A stretch of DNA of 64,000 nucleotides from GCA-2705445 sp002705445. GTDB lineage: Bacteria; Pseudomonadota; Gammaproteobacteria; Poriferisulfidales; GCA-002705445. The stretch is taken from contig JBJKYB010000002.1 in assembly GCA_045561235.1 (NCBI GenBank), positions 310,001-374,000 on the forward strand. Reading direction: 5' to 3'. Of the stretch, positions 1 to 8,137 are shown in pieces. The position numbers were made by a program, and so were the translations under genes. The number at the start of each line of letters is the position of its first letter. The stretch's first letter is position 1. The notes beneath the pieces were generated by a model. It ran no database searches and was not told the origin of the DNA. It saw only the letters and a program-made list of their open reading frames with translations.

Positions 1-1261
1 CAATGTTTGAGGTGTACTTATCTACTAACGATATATCTCCAATTGAGGTTTTAATCATACCAAGAACTCTAGCTTGATAATCTATGGAGTCTCTCTGATA
101 TACTTCGGATGCTAAAACTTGTGCTTTAATTCTATCAAGTTCTTTTTTTGAAACTAAATCCTTCTTTAAGCTTTCTATAATTATATCAAGCTCTGTTTCA
201 ATAGTACTTATTTTCTTTCCTGCCATTGGGTTTACATCTATTAAAAATAAAGGATCATTTCTTGAAAACATTGAATATCCAGAGTCAGCGTAGCTAGCTA
301 TCTTTTTTTCTTTTATAAGTGTTTTTTGCAAACGAGAATTTGAGCCACTACTTAAGATCCCAGATAATACTGATAATGCATAACATTCCCACTCGTCTGT
401 TTTCTTATTATTTAAACTTGGAACTTTGTAACCCATTATTAGATAAGATGGTTTATTTTTAATTTTAATCGAAACATCTTTTTCACCAAACTGAAAAGGT
501 TCGGTTCTAATAAATCTATCTTCAATTTTTACAGCTTTTTTCTTTCCATAATATTTTTCAAGAAGTTCTATTGTTTCATTAAAATCTATATCACCAACTA
601 TTACTGCTGTTGCATTATTAGGTGCATACCAATTTTCATACCAGTCTGATATATCTTTTTCGGTCATATTATTTAGATCTTCCATCCAGCCGATAATTGG
701 GTCATGGTAAGAGCTATTATTAAATGCGCTAGCATATAATTGTTCGTATGCAATACCTTCAGGCTGGTCATCAGTTCTCAGTCTTCTTTCTTCCTTGATG
801 ACCTCAATTTCTTTAAGAAAGTCTTCTTTTTTTACGACCAAATTTGACATTCTGTCTGACTCAAGTTTTATTGCATATTCTAGATATTGAGAGGGAAGTG
901 TTTGATAATACGCAGTGTAATCTTTACTTGTGAATGCATTTTCTTTTCCGCCAAGTTTAGATATTATTTGTGAAAACTGCCCTCCCGGATTTTTTTTTGT
1001 ACCTTTAAACATCATATGCTCCAGGGCATGAGATAATCCGGTTTTCCCACTTATTTCATCAGCGGATCCGATCTTGTACCAAACATGACTTGTTACAACT
1101 GGAGCTCTCTTATCTTTTTTTAAGATAATATTAAGTCCATTATCAAGTGTTTTTTCCATAATTTCTGCCCTCACGTTAAAAGATACTATAAAAAGAATGA
1201 ATACATAGGTATTTACGATAAAAAGTTTTTTTAAAACATTTGTAATTTGATTTAAAATCAT
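1..1261 (-). CDS. M16 family zinc metallopeptidase (partial, C-terminus outside window)
   Basis: Translating the minus strand from the ATG at 1261 gives about 420 residues before the window edge. The N-terminus has a hydrophobic signal peptide ending near VRA (residue about 32), so the protein is probably periplasmic. The inverted zinc motif HxxEH is at residues 78-82 (HALEH, followed by MMFKG), the signature of pitrilysin/insulinase-type peptidases. The downstream part matches the M16 central region (LESDRM, then EVIKEERR). Family members act on peptides and small proteins. In beta-/gammaproteobacteria such a gene often sits beside ftsY-ftsE-ftsX, as here. It diverges from ftsE with a 60-nt gap. 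The physiological substrate is unknown. Confidence 0.9.
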   Translation of the reverse strand, partial: MILNQITNVLKKLFIVNTYVFILFIVSFNVRAEIMEKTLDNGLNIILKKDKRAPVVTSHVWYKIGSADEISGKTGLSHALEHMMFKGTKKNPGGQFSQIISKLGGKENAFTSKDYTAYYQTLPSQYLEYAIKLESDRMSNLVVKKEDFLKEIEVIKEERRLRTDDQPEGIAYEQLYASAFNNSSYHDPIIGWMEDLNNMTEKDISDWYENWYAPNNATAVIVGDIDFNETIELLEKYYGKKKAVKIEDRFIRTEPFQFGEKDVSIKIKNKPSYLIMGYKVPSLNNKKTDEWECYALSVLSGILSSGSNSRLQKTLIKEKKIASYADSGYSMFSRNDPLFLIDVNPMAGKKISTIETELDIIIESLKKDLVSKKELDRIKAQVLASEVYQRDSIDYQARVLGMIKTSIGDISLVDKYTSNI

Positions 1262-1321
1262 ATAATTTCCTTAAAATATTTTAGGATTCTATTACTTTAA
1301 AACTTAAAACAATATATCATA

Positions 1322-1969
1322 ATGCCTATGATAAGTTTTAACAACATTTGCAAAATATATTCCAGAAATAAGGTATTCTATAATGCTGATTTATCAATTG
1401 AAAAAGGAGATTTTGTTTTCCTTACAGGGGAATCAGGGTCCGGGAAAACAACATTTATGCGCTTGATATCTGGTCTTGAAAAACCAGATAGGGGAAAAAT
1501 ATTAATAAATAATTCTGATATCACAAAATTAAGTCAAAATGGTTTGTCTGACTATAGAAAAAAAATTGGATTAATAATGCAAGACAATATTTTTGTTGAA
1601 AATGCAAGTGTTAGCTATAATATTTCATTACCATTATTAATATCTAATGATAATGATATTGATAGCAAAGTAAGAGCGGTATTAAAATTAGTAAATTTAA
1701 ATAATAAATATAACAAAATAATTAATAGCCTATCAGCAGGGGAAAGACAGAGGGTCGCTATTGCAAGAGCTATTATAAATAAGCCAGATATAATATTAGC
1801 AGACGAACCAACCGGAAACCTTGATCAAAAGCTTTCAAAATCTGTTATACAAATGTTGATTGAGTTAAGTAAATATGGAGCAACAGTTATAGTTGCTACA
1901 CATGAATTTTTATTAGTGAATGAACTAAAACAGAAAGTATTAAATATTAGTAATTCAAAAATTTTTTAA
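1322..1969 (+). CDS. ftsE: Cell division ATP-binding protein FtsE
   Basis: A 215-residue ABC ATPase with Walker A GESGSGKTT at residues 36-44, the signature LSAGERQRVAIARA near 137, Walker B ending DEPTGNLD and a switch histidine in ATHE. With FtsX it forms the membrane complex that activates septal peptidoglycan hydrolases during division. The following ftsX gene 15 nt downstream supports FtsE over other small ABC ATPases. A second ATG two codons in (1328) is an equally plausible start. Confidence 0.93.
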   Translation: MPMISFNNICKIYSRNKVFYNADLSIEKGDFVFLTGESGSGKTTFMRLISGLEKPDRGKILINNSDITKLSQNGLSDYRKKIGLIMQDNIFVENASVSYNISLPLLISNDNDIDSKVRAVLKLVNLNNKYNKIINSLSAGERQRVAIARAIINKPDIILADEPTGNLDQKLSKSVIQMLIELSKYGATVIVATHEFLLVNELKQKVLNISNSKIF

Positions 1970-1983
1970 GAAAAATATGCTAA

Positions 1984-2883
1984 ATGATTACTTACTTAAG
2001 ACATAATTTAAGATGTATAAAAGATAGCTTAATACATCTATATAAAAATCCCTTGAGATACATCCTTTTTATAATTCCATTATCAGTTTCAATTTTTCTT
2101 ATTTTAATATCTTATAATACACAGAAAAATATTGAACATAATTTTAAATATAATAAAGAAAGAATAATAATTTTCCTTAAAGAAGATATTAGTTCTAAAC
2201 AAGTTAAAAATTTTAAAGATAATGTAATCAATGATTTCGAGATAATATCTTTCAAATACCTAAATAAAGAAGAATCTTTGAGGTTATACTCTGAAATTAA
2301 TAAGCAAGATGAGATTATTAATAATCTAGATTATAATCCGCTGCCTCAAACTATTATAATTGAAAAAGAAATTCACAATGGTAGTTCTGAGAACTTATAT
2401 GATTTATTAAAAAAAAGTAGCTTAATTGAATCATTTAATTCAAATACAATTTTTTTAGAAAGAATAATTTTTTTAAAAGATATTTTATTAAATATTTTAA
2501 TCATCTCACTTGTTTTTTTATTATTTATTTTAATTATTTTTATAAATTATTATATAAAAATAGAAATTTCATCAAATAAAAATAAAATCTATATTTATTA
2601 CATGATTGGCGCTAGAGAATCATATATTCGCCGAGAATATTTATATTTGCCTATCATAGCCGGTCTTATAAGTTGTATATTTGCTTATTTACTTTTTCAA
2701 GTATTATATTTTTTTCTAACAAAATCATTAAATGAAGTTTTAGCCTCTTTTGGAATTATATATAACTTTATTAGTATATCTTTTGTAGAGGCTGCATTAT
2801 GCACTTTCTTGGTTATTATTATCTCTATAAGTATATGTTTATATACGATTCATAGGTATTTAAATAGTACTTTTAACTCGTAA
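1984..2883 (+). CDS. ftsX: Cell division protein FtsX
   Basis: A 299-residue membrane protein with the FtsX layout: a cytoplasmic N-terminus, one transmembrane helix (about residues 25-45), a roughly 100-residue periplasmic domain, then three helices in the C-terminal half. The cytoplasmic MIGARESYIRREY segment between helices is typical of the FtsX permease domain. It is the partner of FtsE immediately upstream. Overall sequence is poorly conserved and extremely Ile/Asn/Lys-rich, so the call rests on topology plus context. Confidence 0.88.
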   Translation: MITYLRHNLRCIKDSLIHLYKNPLRYILFIIPLSVSIFLILISYNTQKNIEHNFKYNKERIIIFLKEDISSKQVKNFKDNVINDFEIISFKYLNKEESLRLYSEINKQDEIINNLDYNPLPQTIIIEKEIHNGSSENLYDLLKKSSLIESFNSNTIFLERIIFLKDILLNILIISLVFLLFILIIFINYYIKIEISSNKNKIYIYYMIGARESYIRREYLYLPIIAGLISCIFAYLLFQVLYFFLTKSLNEVLASFGIIYNFISISFVEAALCTFLVIIISISICLYTIHRYLNSTFNS

Positions 2884-2915
2884 ATTGTTGATTTATTAAA
2901 TTTTTTCTAATAATA

Positions 2916-2943
2916 TTGATAATTTTTAGCACTCTAGTATAAT
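2916..2943 (+). promoter_or_regulatory. Sigma70-type promoter of rpoH
   Basis: A -35 TTGATA (2916-2921), a 16-nt spacer and a perfect -10 TATAAT (2938-2943) lie in the short ftsX-rpoH gap. Predicted initiation near 2950 leaves a leader of only about 13 nt before the rpoH ATG, with no clear Shine-Dalgarno sequence. The -10 lies inside the spacer of the CIRCE operator. Confidence 0.75.
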
Positions 2944-2952
2944 GAGTGCTAA
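2926..2952. promoter_or_regulatory. CIRCE operator (HrcA binding site) overlapping the rpoH promoter
   Basis: TTAGCACTC (2926-2934), a 9-nt spacer and GAGTGCTAA (2944-2952) reproduce the CIRCE consensus TTAGCACTC-N9-GAGTGCTAA without mismatch. CIRCE is bound by the HrcA repressor, classically at groESL and dnaK operons. Here it covers the -10 and likely start site of rpoH, so HrcA would block sigma32 transcription when bound. hrcA itself is not in this window. Confidence 0.93.
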
Positions 2953-2962
2953 TTAATAACCC

Positions 2963-3808
2963 ATGAATGAAGATATGGAAGCAATTAATTATAACAGTTC
3001 AGCTCTACCTTCGTGTACAGGTAGTATTGATACATACATCAATCACGTGATGAGTATTCCAGTTTTGTCGACTGAGGAAGAAGTAGCGCTGGCAAAAAAT
3101 TTAAATAATGAGAATGATCTTGGAGCTGCTAAGAAATTGATCATGCATAATCTAAGATATGTTGTTTATATTGCAAAAAGCTATTCTGGCTATGGGTTGA
3201 ATTTGAGTGATTTAATTCAAGAAGGAAATATAGGCTTAATGAAAGCCGTAAAGAAATATGACCCAAAAAAAAATCTTAAGCTTATAACTTTTGCAATATA
3301 CTCAATTAAATCTGAAATTCATGAGTTCGTTATAAAAAATTGGAAAATTGTAAAAATAGCAACCACAAAAGCCCAAAGAAAATTATTTTTTAATTTAAGA
3401 TCAAAAAAAAGTAGCCTATCAAACTTATCATCAAACGAAGCCTTGCTAATTGCTCAAGACCTTGGGGTAGGTGTTCAAGATGTAATAGAAATGGAGAAAA
3501 GAATAAGTAATACTGATCTAGCAATAGAAGATAAAGATGAAGAACATTTTACACCTTCTCTATATTTGAAAAGTAATGAACCTCAACCAGATGAGATATT
3601 AGAGCTAAATGAAAAAAAGGTTCTAGCAAATAAATTACATGCTGTTATTCAAAACCTTGATGAAAGAGGTAAAGATATAATTCAGAGTAGATGGTTATCT
3701 AACAATAAATTAACATTGGAAGATCTTTCGAATAAATATGGTATTTCTAGAGAAAGAGTTAGACAAATCGAAAATGAATCATTAATGAAACTTAAAAAAA
3801 GCTTTTAG
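2963..3808 (+). CDS. rpoH: RNA polymerase heat-shock sigma factor RpoH (sigma32)
   Basis: A 281-residue sigma70-family factor. Region 2.1/2.2 contains NLRYVVYIAKSY and DLIQEGNIGLMKAVKKYDP. The RpoH-specific box QRKLFFNLR is at residues 138-146, preceded by IVKIATTKA. The region 4.2 helix-turn-helix near the end reads TLEDLSNKYGISRERVRQIE. Length matches the family (about 285). It directs RNA polymerase to heat-shock promoters. Oddity: the usual aromatic pair in region 2.3/2.4 (HWI in E. coli RpoH) reads YSI at residues 113-115, so the conserved Trp is Ser. The 3' end overlaps the convergent ctaB gene by 17 bp. A second ATG at codon 5 could be the start. Confidence 0.95.
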   Translation: MNEDMEAINYNSSALPSCTGSIDTYINHVMSIPVLSTEEEVALAKNLNNENDLGAAKKLIMHNLRYVVYIAKSYSGYGLNLSDLIQEGNIGLMKAVKKYDPKKNLKLITFAIYSIKSEIHEFVIKNWKIVKIATTKAQRKLFFNLRSKKSSLSNLSSNEALLIAQDLGVGVQDVIEMEKRISNTDLAIEDKDEEHFTPSLYLKSNEPQPDEILELNEKKVLANKLHAVIQNLDERGKDIIQSRWLSNNKLTLEDLSNKYGISRERVRQIENESLMKLKKSF

Positions 3809-4688
3809 CATTTAGTAATAAAACAAGATATCTATCAGCAATCAAAAAACCAAAAAGAGCGGATAAATAAATTATAGAATAATTAAATATTTTATTTGCC
3901 AAAAAATTATTTTTAGATAACTGCATTTTCAAAACATAAAAAATAAATATTAAATTTAATATTAATGCTCCAGCTAAATAAAAATAGCTGGAGAAATGAA
4001 CAGTAAATGGCAAGAAGCTTACTATTGTCAACATTAAAGTATATAAAGTTATATGAACTCTTGTATATTGCTCCCCATGTGTGACTGGCAACATTGGTAT
4101 TTTGGCAGCAAAATATTCTTCTTTCCTATGTAATGCAAGTGCCCAAAAATGCGGTGGAGTCCACGTAAATATTATGAGAAATAATATAATTGCTATAAGA
4201 TCTATTTGCCCAGTTACGGCAGTCCATCCTAATAATGGAGGAGTCGCTCCAGCTGCTCCTCCAATGACAATATTTTGTGGTGTGCTTCTTTTTAAATATA
4301 AAGTATAAACAAATGCATAACCAACTAGAGAACCAAAGGTTAGCCATGCTGTAAGAGTATTAATATAAAAATATAAAATAGTAAAACCAGAAGATGCCAT
4401 AAGTAAAGAATATACAACAACATTTTTTGTCGATAAAACTCCAAGGACCAAAGGCCTTTTTTTTGTACGTTGCATAATACTATCAATTTTTTGATCTAAA
4501 AGTTGATTTATGGATCCTGCTGATAAAGACATCAAAGCAATACCTAAATTACCTAAGATTATCACTTCAAAATTTAATCTCAAGGGATCAGCCAACAACA
4601 TACCAATGAAAGAAGTGAAGATCATTAATAGTACGACCCTAGGTTTTGATGATTCTAAATAGGCTCTATATGTTTTATTCTTAAACAT
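3792..4688 (-). CDS. ctaB: Protoheme IX farnesyltransferase (heme O synthase)
   Basis: A 298-residue polytopic UbiA-superfamily prenyltransferase. The motif N61-x3-D65-x3-D69 (NQLLDQKID), followed by MQRTKKRPL, is the prenyl-diphosphate/Mg site of heme O synthases. It adds a farnesyl group to heme b in the inner membrane, making heme O for CtaA to convert to heme A. It is the most downstream gene of the minus-strand oxidase cluster, 8 nt after ctaA, and overlaps the convergent rpoH end by 17 bp. Confidence 0.95.
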   Translation of the reverse strand: MFKNKTYRAYLESSKPRVVLLMIFTSFIGMLLADPLRLNFEVIILGNLGIALMSLSAGSINQLLDQKIDSIMQRTKKRPLVLGVLSTKNVVVYSLLMASSGFTILYFYINTLTAWLTFGSLVGYAFVYTLYLKRSTPQNIVIGGAAGATPPLLGWTAVTGQIDLIAIILFLIIFTWTPPHFWALALHRKEEYFAAKIPMLPVTHGEQYTRVHITLYTLMLTIVSFLPFTVHFSSYFYLAGALILNLIFIFYVLKMQLSKNNFLANKIFNYSIIYLSALFGFLIADRYLVLLLNAKSFF

Positions 4689-4696
4689 AATTATAT

Positions 4697-5737
4697 CTAT
4701 ACGTTATTTTTTATTGTTTTAATCAAATACAATTGTGTTACTAAACACATCATTAATAACGCTGCATTACCATTATGAGCAACTGCAATATAAATTGGTA
4801 AGCTCATTTTTATATTTAATATGCCTAATAATATTTGAGCAAACAAGAAAAATATAAGCAGAAAAGATAATAATTTTTGGGTGGGAATTTTAATTGTTCT
4901 AAAAGATACATACGAAAAGTATATTAGCATTGCAGCAACAACTAGTGCCCATACTCGATGCGTAAAATGTATTGCGACTCTTGCAGGACTATCAAGCCTA
5001 CCAAACTCATAATTTAAGTCTGTGGCAAGCTCAACGATAAATGCATTATAAAAATCCATATGTGGCCACCATGAATTATGACATCTTGGAAAATCTGCGC
5101 ATGCTAAGGCTGCATAATTCGTACTTGTCCAACCACCTAACATAATTTGTATTATTAATACTGCAAATGCTGAGTATCCCAATAAAGATAACTTATTTAT
5201 TTTTTTTAAAGATATATTCGACAATAACTGGTATTCATTAAAATAATTATGTTTGTTATATCTTAAGAATAATAACCACAATAAAGATATTATTGTTAGT
5301 CCTCCGACAAGATGCAACATTACAATTAATGGTTGTAGTTGTAAGGTTACAGTATATGCTCCTAATGCAGCTTGCATTATCACTAGGAAAGATATTAAGA
5401 ATGCAAGTTTAAAAAGTTTATGAGTGTTATTTTTATAAAATATAAAAGAAATAATAAATATGAAAATACCAAGCGCTCCAGCAAGGTATCTGTGAATCAT
5501 TTCTTTCCATGCTTTACCAATATCTACATTCCATCCTTGCCAATTATTTTCAGCTTTTAAAATCTCTAAAGCATTATCAGGAACTCCAACCAGGATTCCA
5601 TAACATCCAGGCCAATCCGGGCACCCTAGTCCTGCATGAGAAAGCCTTACATAGGCGCCTAAAGTAATAACTGAAAAAGTTATACTTATAACGAAAAGCA
5701 AATAATAATTAATTTTTTTCATAATACTTTTATCCAA
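4697..5737 (-). CDS. ctaA: Heme A synthase (COX15/CtaA family)
   Basis: A 346-residue, eight-helix membrane protein. Heme-ligand histidine motifs are visible: MIHRYLAG (H82), LHLVGG, HFTHRVWAL and VAHNGNA. The first periplasmic loop has the Cys pair C39/C45 (CPDWPGC). It oxidises the C8 methyl of heme O to the formyl group of heme A, the cofactor of the oxidase subunit encoded upstream. It overlaps the preceding SCO-like gene by 8 nt, so translation is probably coupled. Confidence 0.95.
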   Translation of the reverse strand: MDKSIMKKINYYLLFVISITFSVITLGAYVRLSHAGLGCPDWPGCYGILVGVPDNALEILKAENNWQGWNVDIGKAWKEMIHRYLAGALGIFIFIISFIFYKNNTHKLFKLAFLISFLVIMQAALGAYTVTLQLQPLIVMLHLVGGLTIISLLWLLFLRYNKHNYFNEYQLLSNISLKKINKLSLLGYSAFAVLIIQIMLGGWTSTNYAALACADFPRCHNSWWPHMDFYNAFIVELATDLNYEFGRLDSPARVAIHFTHRVWALVVAAMLIYFSYVSFRTIKIPTQKLLSFLLIFFLFAQILLGILNIKMSLPIYIAVAHNGNAALLMMCLVTQLYLIKTIKNNV

Positions 5738-6302
5738 TCCTTGATATTCTAAGCATCTTTTTAATATCTTTTTTTAATCCTTTTGCACTAAAATCTTTAT
5801 CATAATAAATAAATATGTTTCCTAAGGGATCAACAATATATAAATGATTTTTTTCTAACTTACCAAAAAAATTATTCTTTAAAACATTTAATAATTCTAT
5901 TTTATTATATTTTTTTATAATTTTTTTGTTATCCTCATTATTAAAGTTATTATTAACAATAAGAATATTTTTTATTCTTGATCTCTCCCTACCGACAGAC
6001 TCTCTAACTTGTTGCATCATATAAAGAGTGGCTTCGCAAATTAGATCACACGTATCGTCTTCATAGACATACATGAAGGTCCATTTTTTATTACTCAAAA
6101 TATTGCCAAAATCTTCTTCTTTTGAAATAGTTATAACAGGAGTTATAAGATTTCCATTTGATTTTGGTTCAGCAACTGGAATAAAATCACTATATTTATA
6201 CATAAAAGTTGCAAGCATTAAAGGTCCTGCGAACGATAATATTATCAACAAAAGATATAATCTTGTTTTAATTAGGGAAAAGTATTCAATCTTTTTGCTC
6301 AT
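5730..6302 (-). CDS. Membrane-anchored SCO/thioredoxin-like protein of the oxidase cluster
   Basis: A 190-residue protein with one N-terminal transmembrane helix (about residues 14-35) and a periplasmic domain. W74-TFMYVY is followed by a CxxxC pair at C85 and C89, the spacing of SCO1/SenC copper chaperones, although the usual Pro is absent. The later YIVDPLGN strand also resembles SCO. Its place between SURF1 and ctaA suggests a role in oxidase copper-site or disulfide assembly. It overlaps SURF1 by 17 nt. Family assignment is by motif and context; sequence is divergent. Confidence 0.65.
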   Translation of the reverse strand: MSKKIEYFSLIKTRLYLLLIILSFAGPLMLATFMYKYSDFIPVAEPKSNGNLITPVITISKEEDFGNILSNKKWTFMYVYEDDTCDLICEATLYMMQQVRESVGRERSRIKNILIVNNNFNNEDNKKIIKKYNKIELLNVLKNNFFGKLEKNHLYIVDPLGNIFIYYDKDFSAKGLKKDIKKMLRISRIG

Positions 6303-7026
6303 TTCTTTTTCTCTTAAAAAATAAAACTGTCAATACTATTAACGCAATAGCCATTGCGAACCACTGGAACGCATAACCTAAATGCTTAGCACTACTCATT
6401 GATATGATCTCCCAGCTTCTATTAAAACCAAATTTATTTTCAAGCCCTAACCTGAATACAACTCCGGAGACAAAAGAATCTTTTTCATCAATTGTATTTT
6501 CAATAGCTTCAAAGTTTACAGCTTGCAATAATCTTGGCCAATTATTATCTGTTGAAATATCGCCAATAGTATAACTCTTATCTCGAGGAAAAATATACCC
6601 GTTAATTTCTTGTACATCTTTTTCAATATTTTGATTATTAAGGAATTCGAAATTTTTATGTATGTTTTTTCTATCACCCTTCATCTGAATCCAGCCTCTA
6701 TCAACAGCAATTATTTCATTCGTTATATTTAACCTGAAAAGACTAATGACATTAAAACCAGGCTTTTTATTTTTTATTTTATTATCAATTAGAAAAGTTT
6801 TATTTATGTATCTTCCGGTAACCTTATATTTTTTATAATAAGTATTCTTAATATCAGTTTTAAAAAAACTCTCTAATTTTTCTGGAGCTGCTTCTTGTCT
6901 TTCTTGATACAATTGAATTATATTATCTTTCTCTTTTGCTCTATCTAATTGCCAAAATCCCAATGATAAAAATAAGGATATACACAAAAGAAAAATAATG
7001 CTAGAAAGTAATTTAAGTCTCATCAA
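6286..7026 (-). CDS. SURF1 family cytochrome oxidase biogenesis protein
   Basis: A 246-residue protein with SURF1 topology: an N-terminal helix (about residues 7-25), a large periplasmic domain and a C-terminal helix (about 218-238). Family hallmarks are LGFWQLDRAKEKD near the first helix, VTGRY, VDRGWI and HLGYAFQWFAMA at the second helix. SURF1 proteins help insert heme A into oxidase subunit I. The start codon is only 14 nt from the divergent DUF2909 gene. Confidence 0.9.
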   Translation of the reverse strand: MMRLKLLSSIIFLLCISLFLSLGFWQLDRAKEKDNIIQLYQERQEAAPEKLESFFKTDIKNTYYKKYKVTGRYINKTFLIDNKIKNKKPGFNVISLFRLNITNEIIAVDRGWIQMKGDRKNIHKNFEFLNNQNIEKDVQEINGYIFPRDKSYTIGDISTDNNWPRLLQAVNFEAIENTIDEKDSFVSGVVFRLGLENKFGFNRSWEIISMSSAKHLGYAFQWFAMAIALIVLTVLFFKRKRNEQKD

Positions 7027-7040
7027 TAAAAAATTTAATT

Positions 7041-7247
7041 ATGTTTAAAACGATATTTCTTATCTTATTTGTACTGATAATAATAAGTTTATTTAGTTCA
7101 TTATTTTTTTTAGTAAAAGATAAAGGTAACAAAAAAAGAGTAGTTAATGCACTAAAAGTAAGAATAGGGTTATCGGTGCTTTTATTTATCATTCTTATTA
7201 TCATGTATATGAATGGGTATATCCAGCCACATGGTATTGGAAAGTAG
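7041..7247 (+). CDS. DUF2909-type twin-transmembrane protein
   Basis: A 68-residue protein made of two hydrophobic helices (about residues 3-25 and 44-62) joined by a basic loop (VKDKGNKKRVVNALKVRIGLSVLLF), matching the small DUF2909 family often found beside oxidase subunit III. It is the only plus-strand gene inside the minus-strand oxidase cluster. Its start is 14 nt from the SURF1 start and its stop abuts the coxC stop exactly, so its promoter must lie within SURF1 coding sequence. Function is unknown; a role in oxidase assembly is only suggested by position. Confidence 0.75.
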   Translation: MFKTIFLILFVLIIISLFSSLFFLVKDKGNKKRVVNALKVRIGLSVLLFIILIIMYMNGYIQPHGIGK

Positions 7248-8117
7248 TTATATCCAATATACAAAAATAAATAATCCTAACCATACAACGTCAACAAAGT
7301 GCCAGTACCATGCTACAGCTTCAAAGGCAAAATGATTTTTTGGATTAAAATGCCCATAAATTGATCTGCCAAGAATTACCAGTAACATAATTGTTCCTAT
7401 TGTTACATGAAAACCATGGAAGCCAGTAAGCATGAAAAAAGTAGAGCCATATATTCCACTTCCCATATTTAAATTTAGATCATTAAATGCGTGGCCATAC
7501 TCAAGAGCTTGTAAGTACATAAATATTGCACCTAACGTAACAGTTAATCCTAATCCTATAATTAATTGCATCCTTTTCATTTCTTTTAAAGCATGATGAG
7601 CCCAAGTTAGTGTTACTCCACTTGTTAATAAAATGGCAGTGTTTATTGCTGGCAAACCCCAAGCTCCCATAGTTTGAAAAGCTCCACCAACTTCCCCAGG
7701 ACCATTGCCAGTGTTGGGCCATACATTTTCAAATTCAGGCCATAAGAAAGTATTTGTGGACAAACCAGAGCCTTCTCCACCCAACCATGGTAAAGAATAC
7801 GTTCTAACATAAAATAGTGCCCCGAAAAATGCGGCAAAGAACATGACTTCTGAAAAAATGAACCAAATCATCCCCCAGCGAAAAGACGTATCAACTTGAT
7901 CGTCATACATACCTTTTTCACTTTCAGATACGACCGTACTAAACCAACCAACCATCATGAAAACAACCATGGCTAGGCCTATAGCCAAAATGTATTTACC
8001 TGAGTCATTACCATTTAGTAGTGACGAGCCGCCAACCATAGATGTAAATACACCTATAGTTGCTATAATTGGCCACTTGCTACCATGTGGAACATAATAA
8101 CTTCCTGATTCAGACAT
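7248..8117 (-). CDS. coxC: Cytochrome c oxidase subunit III
   Basis: A 289-residue seven-helix protein. Family motifs include RWGMIWFIFSEVMFFAAFFGALFY, ALEYGHAF, GSTFFMLTGFHGFHV and the C-terminal WYWHFVDVVWLGLFIFVY; the Glu in FIFSE is the conserved lipid-contact residue. Subunit III stabilises proton uptake in the aa3-type enzyme. It lies 20 nt downstream of ctaG and its stop codon is back-to-back with that of the plus-strand DUF2909 gene. Confidence 0.97.
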   Translation of the reverse strand: MSESGSYYVPHGSKWPIIATIGVFTSMVGGSSLLNGNDSGKYILAIGLAMVVFMMVGWFSTVVSESEKGMYDDQVDTSFRWGMIWFIFSEVMFFAAFFGALFYVRTYSLPWLGGEGSGLSTNTFLWPEFENVWPNTGNGPGEVGGAFQTMGAWGLPAINTAILLTSGVTLTWAHHALKEMKRMQLIIGLGLTVTLGAIFMYLQALEYGHAFNDLNLNMGSGIYGSTFFMLTGFHGFHVTIGTIMLLVILGRSIYGHFNPKNHFAFEAVAWYWHFVDVVWLGLFIFVYWI

Positions 8118-8137
8118 TTACATCTCCCTTTATCTAA

